Source: Bacteroidota bacterium | Lineage (GTDB): Bacteria > Bacteroidota > Ignavibacteria > UBA10030 > UBA8401 | Direction of reading: 5' to 3' | Assembly (NCBI GenBank): GCA_023229405.1 | Contig: JALNZH010000204.1 | Coordinates: forward strand, 1 to 6,959 | DNA: 6,959 nt | In this document: positions 1 through 5,896 of the stretch, piece by piece | How the letters are laid out: each line of letters starts with the position of its first letter | Position numbering within the stretch: the stretch's first letter is position 1 | Translations under genes and position numbers: made by a program | The notes under the pieces: generated by a model | The model's input: only the letters and a program-made list of their open reading frames with translations | What the model was told of the DNA's origin: nothing | The model's database searches: none

Positions 1-276
1 ACGCATCATCCAGTCTTGAATAAAATGGTTTCGGGCAATATCCTCTATGGTGAGTTGAATTATCTTCTTACCAGCGGTGTAGACTTAAAACTGGGATATG
101 AATTCTATGACCCGAATATTGATCTTCTGGATGGTAGTATCACGCGATTTACAATCGGTGCTGAATTATTCCCGCTCACCGGAATTGAAGTCCGTCCGCT
201 CTACCGCATCAATCAGGAAAAACCGACAGAATTAAAGAACAACGAACTCCATGTTATGTTCCATTTTTATCTGTAA
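1..276 (+). CDS. C-terminal fragment of a probable outer-membrane beta-barrel protein (5' end outside window)
   Basis: The reading frame is open from the first base of the window to the TAA at 274-276, so this is the last 91 residues of a longer protein. A TTG at 16 could be read as a start, but nothing supports it: there is no signal peptide and the frame continues upstream. The visible part alternates hydrophobic and polar residues in short segments (ILYGELNYLL, VDLKLGYEFYD, TRFTIGAELFPL, IEVRPLYRIN, ELHVMFHFYL), separated by turn-like stretches rich in G, D, N and P. This is the look of transmembrane beta-strands and hairpins. The final strand is rich in aromatic residues and ends at the C-terminus (FHFYL), as in many outer-membrane barrels. 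It sits 15 bases ahead of a cytochrome-bearing lipoprotein, so it is probably co-transcribed with the haem proteins and could provide an outer-membrane partner for them. That role is inference from context. The exact family is not recognisable from this fragment. Confidence 0.7.
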   Translation, partial: THHPVLNKMVSGNILYGELNYLLTSGVDLKLGYEFYDPNIDLLDGSITRFTIGAELFPLTGIEVRPLYRINQEKPTELKNNELHVMFHFYL

Positions 277-283
277 GAAGGAA
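277..283 (+). promoter_or_regulatory. Ribosome binding site of the IPT/cytochrome lipoprotein gene
   Basis: The purine-rich stretch GAAGGAA directly follows the upstream stop codon and ends 8 bases before the ATG at 292. It is one of the few good Shine-Dalgarno-like sites in the window and supports that start. It also shows that this gene is translated independently within the operon. Confidence 0.6.
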
Positions 284-291
284 CTCAATCT

Positions 292-1206
292 ATGAATGTT
301 AAATTTTTGTCACTCTTTTTTTTCACTCCCATTCTGTTTATCGCTGCTTGTGAAGATCAAGGAGATCCTGTTTCACCAATTGTTTCGACGCCAGTTCCAT
401 CAATCGTTAGTGTTACGCCCGATTCCGGAGCGGTCGGAGATACCGTTAAATTAACCGGTACGAACTTTGGCTCTATTCCAGGTACAAGTGTTGTAAAATT
501 CGGCAGCACTCCTGCAGTCACTTACATTTCGTGGTCTGCCACTGAGGTGCAGGTAAAAATTCCTGCCGGCGCTTCCACTGACAGTGTTAGTATTATCGTA
601 AACAATAAGACCAGCAACAAAAAGAAATTTACCATCATTATTATTACCGGTTCACCTCTGCTCACATCCATTGCACCCGATTCCGGTAAGACGGGTGATA
701 CCATCACTGTCAATGGATCGAATTTTGGTTCGAGTCGGGGTACAAGTGTCGTTTCATTCGGATCAATACCGGCTATCACGTATGTTTCATGGAGCGAAAC
801 ACAAATAAAGAGCGTAATTCCTGTAGGTCTCGCTTCAGGCAGCATTAATGTCAGCGTTACGGTAGGTTCAAAAACGAGCAATGCAAAACCCTTCAAAGGA
901 ATTGTTTTGATCACATTCTCTACGGACATTACCGGATTGATCAATAAATATAATTGTAAATCGTGTCATGGCGCCGGATCAACATTCAATAACTTTAACC
1001 TCACAACCTATGAGAATTTGATGTTGGGAACCAGCAGTCATGGTCCTGTTGTAACGAAGTATGACGGAGCCAACAGTATTATCGTTAAAAAACTTTTGGG
1101 CACTGCAGGATTTGGCGGTAGGATGCCGCAAGGTGGAGGAACTTTGACCGATGATGAAATTCAAAAAATTATCGAATGGATTAACCAGGGTGCACTTAAA
1201 AATTAA
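292..1206 (+). CDS. Lipoprotein with two IPT/TIG domains and a C-terminal single-haem cytochrome c domain
   Basis: A 304-residue exported protein. Residues 1-20 form a lipoprotein signal: MNVK, a hydrophobic run, then lipobox IAAC with the lipidated Cys at 20. A short linker rich in P, S and V (21-35) leads to two Ig-like IPT/TIG repeats, about 36-115 and 122-204. Both have the signature DSG..GDT, a G-x-NFGS turn, GTSVV.FGS, TY.SWS.T and an IP.G strand. The C-terminal domain (about 208-304) carries one haem-binding CKSCH (222-226) and a likely axial Met in RMPQGG (M278), plus the tail IIEWINQGALKN. This resembles the planctomycete-type cytochrome domain (PSCyt1-like). It should be anchored by lipid in the envelope and transfer electrons there; the partner is unknown. 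The next two genes repeat the same haem domain. The start at ATG 292 is supported by a good RBS and the signal peptide. Confidence 0.88.
   Translation: MNVKFLSLFFFTPILFIAACEDQGDPVSPIVSTPVPSIVSVTPDSGAVGDTVKLTGTNFGSIPGTSVVKFGSTPAVTYISWSATEVQVKIPAGASTDSVSIIVNNKTSNKKKFTIIIITGSPLLTSIAPDSGKTGDTITVNGSNFGSSRGTSVVSFGSIPAITYVSWSETQIKSVIPVGLASGSINVSVTVGSKTSNAKPFKGIVLITFSTDITGLINKYNCKSCHGAGSTFNNFNLTTYENLMLGTSSHGPVVTKYDGANSIIVKKLLGTAGFGGRMPQGGGTLTDDEIQKIIEWINQGALKN
397..903 (+). repeat. Internal duplication: two IPT/TIG domain repeats
   Basis: Two coding repeats, about 397-636 and 655-903, encode successive IPT/TIG domains of the lipoprotein. Similarity is clear in protein (shared PDSG, GDT, NFGS, GTSVV, FGS.PA.TY.SWS) and partly visible in DNA, for example GGTACAAGTGT in both copies. 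This points to a fairly recent internal duplication. The copies differ most after the IP.G strand. Confidence 0.8.
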
Positions 1207-1225
1207 TATCAATTATTATACGCCT

Positions 1226-1591
1226 ATGAAATTTATCGCCATTTTTCTTTTTGCGGGTATTATCGTTACTACGGCACAAGACAAAAAAATGAGAGTGTCA
1301 TTTAAGGAAGATGTCATGCCTGTCTTTCAAAAAAAGTGCATGAACTGTCACAATACCGAAGATGAAAGTCCCAGTAATTTGTATCTGGATACATATATGG
1401 AACTAATGAAAGGAGACAGCAGACACGGACCGGTCATAAAAGCGAAAAAGGGAGAAGAAAGTACTCTTATTATGAAACTACGCGGCACAGCGTCGTTCGG
1501 AAAACAGATGCCCCGGGGGAAAAAACCTCTAGACGAAGAAACGATCGAGATGATCTCTACATGGATCGATCAAGGCGCTAAGAATAATTAA
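1226..1591 (+). CDS. Exported small single-haem cytochrome c (PSCyt1-like), paralogue 1
   Basis: A 121-residue protein. I start it at ATG 1226 because this gives a signal peptide (MKFIAIFLFAGIIVTTAQ, cleavage likely near residue 18). The longer in-frame start at 1151 lies inside the preceding gene and would put a charged, non-signal stretch first. No convincing Shine-Dalgarno site lies in the 19-base gap, so translation may be coupled or use the weak-SD mode common in the FCB group. The mature protein is essentially one cytochrome domain: SFKEDVMPVFQKKC, haem motif CMNCH (38-42), a PSNLYLDTY segment, RHGPV (66-70), FGKQMPRG with likely axial Met95, and the tail WIDQGAKNN. It closely matches the C-terminal domain of the preceding lipoprotein but has no lipobox, so it is probably soluble in the periplasm or secreted. 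A role as electron shuttle to or from the lipoprotein is inference. Confidence 0.85.
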   Translation: MKFIAIFLFAGIIVTTAQDKKMRVSFKEDVMPVFQKKCMNCHNTEDESPSNLYLDTYMELMKGDSRHGPVIKAKKGEESTLIMKLRGTASFGKQMPRGKKPLDEETIEMISTWIDQGAKNN

Positions 1592-1598
1592 AAAAGGA
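1591..1598 (+). promoter_or_regulatory. Ribosome binding site of the second small cytochrome
   Basis: AAAAAGGA follows the upstream stop. It lies 8 bases before GTG 1607 and 11 bases before ATG 1610. Spacing slightly favours the GTG, codon preference favours the ATG, and the two starts differ by one residue. Confidence 0.5.
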
Positions 1599-1609
1599 CC
1601 GTCCCAGTG

Positions 1610-1972
1610 ATGAAGACCCTGTCATCGATTTGCGTTTTACTCCTCGTACTGTGTTTGACATCGTCTGCTCAAACTATTTCTTATGCAAAGGATGTGTTTC
1701 CCCTGGTGAAAGTAAAATGCATGAAATGCCATGAAAAGGATGATGAGAATCCGAGTAACTTTGCGATGGACAATGTTGCATTGATCAAGTCCAGCGGTAA
1801 AACGAAGGAGATGATTATTCCCGGGAATGGAGCAAACAGCTACCTCGTATTGAAACTGCTTCCAAAACCTCCCAAAGGAGCACAGATGCCGATCTTTTCC
1901 AAGAAAAAATTGACGGAAGAAGAGATCGGTCTGTTTATCCGGTGGATCGATCAGGGAGCCAAAGATAATTAG
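1610..1972 (+). CDS. Exported small single-haem cytochrome c (PSCyt1-like), paralogue 2
   Basis: A 120-residue protein from ATG 1610 (GTG 1607 directly before it is an equally possible start). The N-terminus MKTLSSICVLLLVLCLTSSAQ is a signal peptide, with likely cleavage near residue 20. It contains a Cys but not a good lipobox. The mature domain runs ISYAKDVFPLV, haem motif CMKCH (37-41), DENPSNFAMDN, GAQMPIFSKK with likely axial Met93, and tail FIRWIDQGAKDN. It is the third copy of the same haem domain in a row and the most diverged. The S-x-HGPV segment of the other two copies is replaced by a GKTKEMIIPGN stretch without histidine, and the glycine-rich FG before QMP is replaced by a KPPKG segment. 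It is the last gene of the operon before the hairpin terminator. Electron transfer in the envelope is the family-level role; its partner is unknown. Confidence 0.83.
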   Translation: MKTLSSICVLLLVLCLTSSAQTISYAKDVFPLVKVKCMKCHEKDDENPSNFAMDNVALIKSSGKTKEMIIPGNGANSYLVLKLLPKPPKGAQMPIFSKKKLTEEEIGLFIRWIDQGAKDN

Positions 1973-1990
1973 AGCGAAAGAAATTTGTAC

Positions 1991-2027
1991 AACAACAAAG
2001 CCATCTCATTCAGATGGCTTTATTGTT
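1991..2027. terminator. Strong, probably bidirectional, intrinsic terminator between convergent genes
   Basis: A perfect 10-bp stem (AAAGCCATCT at 1997-2006, AGATGGCTTT at 2012-2021) closes a 5-base loop. After one C-A mismatch the stem can extend by five more pairs (1991-1995 with 2023-2027). The plus strand continues TTTATTGTT, and the minus strand continues TTTGTTGTTGT, so both directions have a T-rich trailer. The hairpin lies between the end of the cytochrome operon (1972) and the end of the opposing nuclease-like gene (2102), which suits a shared terminator. Confidence 0.82.
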
Positions 2028-2101
2028 AAAGAAAATACCGTAAGCACAGTCAAACAATTGCGATATCGCTCTGTGTGGAGTTAATGTGCGAACGCATCAA
2101 A

Positions 2102-3253
2102 CTACTTCGCCAATATCATCTTTCGTGCTTCGGTTATATCATTCATCTGCAATCGGATAAAATAAACACCGCCGGGCAACCGCTCACCGTTGAACAGATA
2201 TTCGTACCGTCCTTCACTCTGTCTGCCATCGTGCAGCACATCAAGTTCCTGTCCGAATAAATTCACGACGGAGAGTTTCACATAAAAACTTTCCTTCAAC
2301 GTATATTTAATGGTCGTAAAAGGATTAAACGGATTGGGGTAATTCTGTTCAAGATGTTCCGGTTCCTTTGTTCCTGTCCGTTTTTTTGCTTCATCTGGCC
2401 AAACCAGTTTAGCACCGCCGGCATTCAGCCACGAATTATACACAAGTGTTGCATACAAATCCGCACCTTCCTGCATCAATTCGTTCGTAAACTTCCCCGC
2501 CTCTTTCCATAATACCGAATAATACGTGCTGTTGTAATTCCGTTTTGCGGACCGGTACGCTGCTGTATCTGCACGCATAATCGACGGGACACGAGCATGT
2601 GATTTCTCTAACAATGAAAATACCCACGCAACAGGATTAGCTCTCAGAGGATCATTCCGCAGTGCTTCGAATTTTTTCGGTTCCGTTCGTTTAAAATTCA
2701 CCTGATTATAGTAATGGTTCATCATTTCGATTTCATACCGCCACTTAATGCCGTTATTCTTCGTCAATTGACCATCGTAATTCATCGTTGTATTCAGCGG
2801 CATTGTTACATCGCCGATGTAATGGCCGAGGTCCGATGCTGCGATGAGCGTTCCCTTCCAATCCCTGGCAGCAATTGTTCGCTGCAATGAATCGTATATC
2901 ATTAAAATGAGATACGGCAGATATCCATTTTGACGGACTGATTCTTCGCCGTATTTCTTTTGAAGATCCAACAGTAGGGTCGGCATCGTTCTATTATAAA
3001 ATTCAGGATATCGTTCCAGTTCAATGAACTGCCGGTAGGTTTCTTCTTCTTCTCGTATCTTTCTTCGGTCAACATCGCTGGCATGATCGGCGAAATAATA
3101 TTCGACATCGCGGAACCGCACCATGGCGAATGGCAATGATCGTGCACCATTCAGATTGACAATGCGGTGCCCTTCAGACCCCCAGGCATAGAGTCCATCA
3201 ACAGATCCGATGATCAGCAAAAAAATCGCCGCCAATGACGTACGGCAATTCAT
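2102..3253 (-). CDS. T9SS-exported S1/P1 nuclease / zinc-dependent phospholipase C-like protein with degenerate metal site
   Basis: A 383-residue secreted protein. Residues 1-23 are a signal peptide (cleavage LYA|W). The mature chain begins WGSEGH (24-29), matching the family in which the N-terminal Trp amino group and His6 bind zinc. Further family landmarks are ADHASDVDRR (55-64), the helix GHYIGD (143-148) with His144 and Asp148, PLNTTMNYDGQLT (152-164) and GIKWRYE (168-174). Compared from memory with relatives, the expected His appears as Gln75 in RQFIE, Asn154 in PLN and Lys170 in GIK, so part of the trinuclear zinc site seems lost. Residues about 301-383 form a type A T9SS sorting domain: NYPNPFNP (304-311), a V-x-L-x-V strand, FNGERLPGGVYFIRL, and a terminal KMILAK. 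The protein should cross the outer membrane and be released or anchored at the surface. The start overlaps the stop of the upstream transporter gene (TAATG), implying coupled translation; no SD is visible. Activity as nuclease or lipase is doubtful. Confidence 0.82.
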   Translation of the reverse strand: MNCRTSLAAIFLLIIGSVDGLYAWGSEGHRIVNLNGARSLPFAMVRFRDVEYYFADHASDVDRRKIREEEETYRQFIELERYPEFYNRTMPTLLLDLQKKYGEESVRQNGYLPYLILMIYDSLQRTIAARDWKGTLIAASDLGHYIGDVTMPLNTTMNYDGQLTKNNGIKWRYEIEMMNHYYNQVNFKRTEPKKFEALRNDPLRANPVAWVFSLLEKSHARVPSIMRADTAAYRSAKRNYNSTYYSVLWKEAGKFTNELMQEGADLYATLVYNSWLNAGGAKLVWPDEAKKRTGTKEPEHLEQNYPNPFNPFTTIKYTLKESFYVKLSVVNLFGQELDVLHDGRQSEGRYEYLFNGERLPGGVYFIRLQMNDITEARKMILAK

Positions 3254-4167
3254 TATTTTGGAAGGAAACGACTACGGAGAAGACTTCTGAGCTCCGTAAG
3301 ATGTGCCGATGCAATGCCCAGAAAAACCAACGTTGCGCCCGCGAATAACTGCGGAGAAACCTTCTCGTGAAGAATGAGTACACCAAGCAGAACGGCAATC
3401 AGCGGTGTAACAAATGAGGTAAGAGATAACAACACAACTTCGACGCGCTTTAAGAGCCAGAAATAGCTGACGAAGGTGACAATCGTGCCGAAAATCGCCA
3501 AAAAGAAGATGCTGAATATTGCAAGCGGTGTAAATTGGACGACGGAAAAATCTTCGATTGCAACTGATCCCGTCAATAATATCAATGCACTGATTGACAT
3601 CGGAACAAAACTGACTACAAACGGACTGATATCGTGCCCATATTTTTTTATCAGAACGGCAGAAAACGCCTGAATCGCGGCACTCAGAATAACCGCTCCC
3701 ATGCCTAGCAACGTTGCAGAATTGCCATCAAATTGTATATCGTTATAGAAGATGGTCACAACGCCGGAAAATCCCATCAACACTCCGACCACTTTTTGTG
3801 CAGTCACTCGTTCGGTGGAGATCATCAAACTGGACATAATGCCGACCCAAAGAGGAAACGTCGCAAAAAGAATTGAGGTCATCCCGGACGATATTTGTTT
3901 CTCTCCCCAATACACCAGCCCAAACGGAAATGAAAATGATGTGAGAGATGCCAACATAAAAAACCATCGTGTATCGGAATTCCACGGGATCGGAATCCGT
4001 TTAATGCGTATAATAACGAACAAGATACCTCCCGCCAGTGCAAACCGTAATCCGGCGGAGAGGAGCGGCGTCATCGTTTCAAGTCCAAGTTTGATCACCA
4101 ACCAGGTAGATCCCCAGATAGTACAAATAGCGGTATACGCGAAGATAATCTTTAATCTATCGGACAT
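3253..4167 (-). CDS. EamA/DMT-superfamily inner-membrane transporter
   Basis: A 304-residue hydrophobic protein with about ten predicted transmembrane helices in two EamA repeats, about residues 8-141 and 152-288. Typical features are WGSTWLVIK in helix 1 (18-26), GLRFALAGG (39-47), FATFPLWVGIMSSLMISTER (101-120) ahead of the half-repeat end GVLMGFSGVV, and in the second half SFVTPLIAVLLGVLILHEKV (251-270) followed by GATLVFLGIA. This is the usual length and order for the drug/metabolite transporter family, whose members export or import small metabolites such as amino acids. The substrate cannot be read from sequence. The C-terminal end LRSLLRSRFLPK is basic and probably cytoplasmic. No strong SD precedes ATG 4167. 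The stop codon shares a base with the start of the secreted nuclease-like gene, so the two form a two-gene operon. Confidence 0.88.
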   Translation of the reverse strand: MSDRLKIIFAYTAICTIWGSTWLVIKLGLETMTPLLSAGLRFALAGGILFVIIRIKRIPIPWNSDTRWFFMLASLTSFSFPFGLVYWGEKQISSGMTSILFATFPLWVGIMSSLMISTERVTAQKVVGVLMGFSGVVTIFYNDIQFDGNSATLLGMGAVILSAAIQAFSAVLIKKYGHDISPFVVSFVPMSISALILLTGSVAIEDFSVVQFTPLAIFSIFFLAIFGTIVTFVSYFWLLKRVEVVLLSLTSFVTPLIAVLLGVLILHEKVSPQLFAGATLVFLGIASAHLTELRSLLRSRFLPK

Positions 4168-4199
4168 AGGTTTTGGAATACTAGATACTTTTGTTCACC

Positions 4200-4326
4200 G
4201 TCATTTCGAGTTCCGCATATACTATGTATCATCGCGGGACGAAGAATCTGCCTGGGAATAAACTATTCGAACCAGATTCTTCACTTCATCCGACTTTACA
4301 ATTTAGGGGATTTCGTTCAGAATGAC
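4200..4326. repeat. Nested palindromic intergenic repeat element
   Basis: The ends GTCATT (4200-4205) and AATGAC (4321-4326) are inverted copies. Inside lie a perfect 10-bp inverted pair, GAAGAATCTG (4241-4250) and CAGATTCTTC (4273-4282), whose interior pairs again as GAATA/TATTC (4256-4260, 4264-4268), and a second hairpin TTCCGC/GCGGGA (4211-4216, 4234-4239, one G-T pair) capped by ATAC/GTAT (4219-4222, 4226-4229). A short ATCC/GGAT pair (4288-4291, 4308-4311) lies in the right arm. The overall plan, GTCATT...GAAGAATCT...AGATTCTTC...AATGAC, resembles dispersed palindromic repeats known from many bacterial genomes. It fills most of the spacer upstream of the EamA gene. Only one copy of this full form is in the window, so the repeat status is inferred. 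Confidence 0.65.
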
Positions 4327-4432
4327 AGTACTATCGTTTTTGAGATAGCTTTTATGAAAATAGTTGAGTAGTTAAGTTTTTGAGTATGTAAGATTCAGAG
4401 AAAATACAATCCTGCAACCTTGGAATGCTGAT

Positions 4433-4451
4433 AATTTACACTTTGGAATTT
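4433..4451. repeat. Short A/T-rich motif, copy 1, at the stop codon of the DUF1015 gene
   Basis: This 19-base stretch matches 5897-5915 at 17 of 19 positions (core TTTGGAATTT). It abuts the stop codon of the DUF1015 gene on the minus strand, and the second copy lies just after the stop of era, so both occupy the same position relative to a gene end. The function is unknown; it may be the edge of a dispersed repeat. Confidence 0.5.
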
Positions 4452-5731
4452 TACTCAGCCATCTTGTTCAATACGAGTCCTGAAATAAGTTTCGGGAAAA
4501 AGAATGTCGATTTCTGCGGCATGGTATTGCCGGATTTACAAACGGCGCGAACCTGTTCAATCTTTGTCGGATTGATGAAGAACGCAATCTGAGAAGCACC
4601 AGAAGCAACTTCATCCACGGACTGATGTACGCTCTGCAGATAATGGATATTCAGTTTCTTTTCTTGTGCTTCCTGCGAAATACCTAGCAGGTCGCGAAGG
4701 ATATAATTGTGCAACAGCACCACGTCTAATCCTTTCACTTCCCCCGGCAGTTCATCGCGCACAAGAACCGGTAGTGTCGACTCGTCCTTTAACGATGCTA
4801 CAAAATATTTCGTTGAATGAGAAGAGACAAATCCATAAGAAAATTTTGTATGTCGCTTCATCGCATCCGTCATCATCTGGGGCGTCGGATAAATCTGCAC
4901 ATCAAAATGCTGTTGAAGCGTCGTCACTAGTTTTGCCCCGTCGTATGTCCGCAGACTGTGAATGACGCGGTGCGTGGGGAAAATTACCAAGCCTTCATCA
5001 TCCAAATTTGTAAAGAACATCATGATGTAATTATAGAGTTCATTACCTGTGTGATTCAAATTCTGCGACTTCATCAGATCACGGTATGCAAGTCCTGTTT
5101 CATAGCGGTGATGACCATCGGCAATCAGCACCTGTTTCGGTTCCATCAGTTTCGCAATACCGTCGATCGAAGACGCTTCAGAAAGTTGCCACAATTGATT
5201 CCGTACCCCTTCAAACTCGACATCTATTACAGGATAGGTGGAATGGACCGGGTCGAGATAATGATCGATCTGTTTTTCCGCATCAGAATACAGTGAAAAC
5301 ACCTGACTGAAATTCGACTGCGTCGCTTTGAACAGCTTAAATCGATCCTCTTTTGCTTTGGACAATGTTTTTTCGTGCGGTAGAACGATTTTTTTTTCAA
5401 ACTCTTCCAACCGGCACAATGCAATAAACCCTTTCCGGCGGATCTCTTTCCCAACAGCATCTTTAAACGTCTGCACGAGCGGATAGATTGAGGGGGTGAG
5501 ATCCCGCAACAGCGCATCGTTTTTCTGCCATTCATCGTACGTTTTTGCCGCTGCACCATAGCGGTTTTCTTCCCTGCCGAGAATCAAGCGGACAACATTA
5601 AAGGGATCTTTATCGTAATAACCGTTTTGCTGTTCGGCAGTGATAACGTCGTATGGTGGCGCGACGACATTTGCGATGGTAACTTTCATTTGATTGTATC
5701 GGATGCCTCGGAACGCTCGTATGGTTGCCAT
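4451..5731 (-). CDS. DUF1015 family protein, possible ParB/sulfiredoxin-fold small-molecule kinase
   Basis: A 426-residue soluble protein, close to the usual DUF1015 length and apparently complete. Family landmarks are the N-terminal IRAFRGIRYN (4-13), VVAPPYDVI (22-30), DPFNVVRLILGRE (42-54), LPHEKTLSKAKEDR (117-130), IADGHHRYET (203-212), FPTHRVIH (251-258) and a C-terminal TMPQKSTFFFPKLISGLV block (403-420). The DGHHR motif resembles the substrate/nucleotide loop of ParB/sulfiredoxin-fold proteins, which include free L-serine kinases (SerK of archaea, SbnI of staphylococci). A kinase role for DUF1015 proteins is therefore a reasonable idea but is not shown here. ATG 5731 is supported by AAAGG 8 bases upstream (5740-5744) and by the conserved N-terminus. 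It lies downstream of era on the same strand across a 186-base spacer containing a repeat, so co-transcription is uncertain. Confidence 0.85.
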   Translation of the reverse strand: MATIRAFRGIRYNQMKVTIANVVAPPYDVITAEQQNGYYDKDPFNVVRLILGREENRYGAAAKTYDEWQKNDALLRDLTPSIYPLVQTFKDAVGKEIRRKGFIALCRLEEFEKKIVLPHEKTLSKAKEDRFKLFKATQSNFSQVFSLYSDAEKQIDHYLDPVHSTYPVIDVEFEGVRNQLWQLSEASSIDGIAKLMEPKQVLIADGHHRYETGLAYRDLMKSQNLNHTGNELYNYIMMFFTNLDDEGLVIFPTHRVIHSLRTYDGAKLVTTLQQHFDVQIYPTPQMMTDAMKRHTKFSYGFVSSHSTKYFVASLKDESTLPVLVRDELPGEVKGLDVVLLHNYILRDLLGISQEAQEKKLNIHYLQSVHQSVDEVASGASQIAFFINPTKIEQVRAVCKSGNTMPQKSTFFFPKLISGLVLNKMAE

Positions 5732-5739
5732 GGTAGTAA

Positions 5740-5744
5740 CCTTT
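5740..5744 (-). promoter_or_regulatory. Ribosome binding site of the DUF1015 gene
   Basis: AAAGG on the minus strand lies 8 bases before ATG 5731. It is a modest but well-placed Shine-Dalgarno match and agrees with the conserved protein start. Confidence 0.45.
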
Positions 5745-5804
5745 ATATTCTATAGTAAGGAATGCGTGGGAAGTCAAATTGAACGTTATGCAACACTCGT
5801 TCGC

Positions 5805-5829
5805 TCATCCTTCAACTCAATCAGGATGA
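5805..5829. repeat. Small inverted repeat in the era-DUF1015 spacer
   Basis: TCATCCT (5805-5811) and AGGATGA (5823-5829) form a perfect 7-bp stem with an 11-base loop. Read on the minus strand the element begins GTCATCCTGA and ends AAGGATGA, a pattern like the common GTCAT-type dispersed palindromes and like the larger element at 4200-4326. Immediately beyond it GCAGTGC occurs twice (5838-5844, 5849-5855). There is no T-run on either side, so it is a poor intrinsic terminator. Confidence 0.5.
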
Positions 5830-5896
5830 CTTTGAATGCAGTGCCAGAGCAGTGCATTGTGTAATCGTGCAATCGTAATAATTTCGGCACTCTGAA

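Noticed and set aside
1151..1225. Longer N-terminus for the first small cytochrome starting at ATG 1151
   Set aside because: It lies inside the end of the lipoprotein gene and gives a charged leader before what is plainly a signal peptide at 1226.
3752..4261. Plus-strand open frame of 169 codons opposite the EamA gene
   Set aside because: It is antisense to a clear membrane transporter, shows no domain or signal, and runs into the intergenic palindrome; a shadow frame.
4256..4274. GGTTCGAATAG on the minus strand resembles a tRNA T-loop
   Set aside because: The flanking bases do not form a T-stem, and no acceptor, D or anticodon arm can be drawn around it. It is part of the palindromic element.
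4331..4348. CTATC/GATAG hairpin as a terminator for the DUF1015 gene
   Set aside because: It has only five base pairs, an 8-base loop, and no T-run in the direction of transcription of that gene.
5837..5856. TGCAGTGC...GCAGTGCA as an operator-like palindrome
   Set aside because: The arms have a central mismatch and only a 4-base loop, it lies far from a start codon, and it is better seen as a short direct repeat of GCAGTGC.
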